A DNA stretch of 64,000 bases from Clitopilus passeckerianus (lineage: Eukaryota > Basidiomycota > Agaricomycetes > Agaricales > Entolomataceae), in contig CALYLX010000072.1 of NCBI GenBank assembly GCA_944990035.1, forward strand, positions 62,001-126,000, written 5' to 3'. Positions 63,811 to 64,000 of this stretch are shown here, piece after piece (the first letter of the stretch is position 1; each line of letters opens with the position of its first letter). The translations under genes and the position numbers were made by a program. Under the pieces are notes generated by a model that was not told the DNA's origin, did not search any database, and saw nothing but the letters and a program-made list of their open reading frames with translations.

Positions 63811-64000
63811 TTCCATGGTGGCCGGGGGTCCCTGTCCAGTGCAAGTGTTGTTGTTGCTTGAATCATAATTGTTAAGGCAGAGCCTAACAACTTAGGTAAT
63901 ACTGTTTACACTCGATGTCTTTAATAAACAAAGACAGAGATTTGTACTGCACAGCATATGTGAGTAATTGTGCATGGGTAAGCGAGCTGGAGTATGTAAG

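Overview
This window looks like nuclear DNA of a mushroom-forming basidiomycete (Agaricomycetes). The evidence is dense genes broken by many 50-60 bp GT-AG introns, a DUF6533 seven-helix protein, STAND/NLR proteins with a MLKL/HeLo-like N-terminus, a Plavaka-type (Tnp2/CACTA-like) transposase, and a secreted CE1 esterase carrying a fungal CBM1. No rRNA, confident tRNA, CRISPR array or bacterial operon structure was seen.

Layout. 1-5.5 kb: the 3' part of an F-box/LRR-like gene, then one gene encoding two fused aldo/keto reductase domains (1622-4125), then a Gfo/Idh/MocA oxidoreductase. 5.5-9.5 kb: sparse, with one small hypothetical gene on the minus strand. 9.5-12.7 kb: VPS34, the class III PI3-kinase (minus). 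13.1-20.1 kb: two NLR paralogues in tandem on the plus strand, the first a pseudogene and the second intact (989 aa). 20.6-36 kb: mostly ordinary genes. These are DUF6533 (minus), a CPSF6-like RNA-binding protein (minus), a DENND6-like DENN protein (minus), a poorly resolved gene at 27.7 kb (plus), the CE1-CBM1 esterase (plus), an unknown 462-aa protein (plus) and urease (minus). 36.4-43.2 kb: a head-to-head NLR pair, intact on the minus strand (982 aa) and broken on the plus strand. 43.4-49.2 kb: a DUF1295 membrane protein (minus) and a very low-complexity AT-hook plus SANT-like protein (plus). 50.6-60.7 kb: an accessory block with an apparently complete Plavaka-type transposase and three unfamiliar genes. 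61.4-61.8 kb: a MITE-like element with long terminal inverted repeats. 63.1-63.8 kb: a degraded 3' fragment of a fifth NLR copy.

The main theme is a lineage-amplified NLR family. It has two intact members with identical lengths for the first four exons (75/207/152/139 nt), plus two full-length pseudogenes and one fragment. These are scattered among housekeeping genes, with a transposon block near the right edge. Each full-length copy begins with a short aromatic/hydrophobic plus polybasic peptide, then a helical domain of the MLKL/HeLo kind, an NB-ARC-type NTPase and helical TPR-like repeats. That layout is expected of a nucleotide-switch cell-death or incompatibility receptor, but this function is inferred. 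The most unusual single gene is the fused tandem AKR, in which two complete catalytic domains are joined by a reading frame with no stop and no start codon between them.
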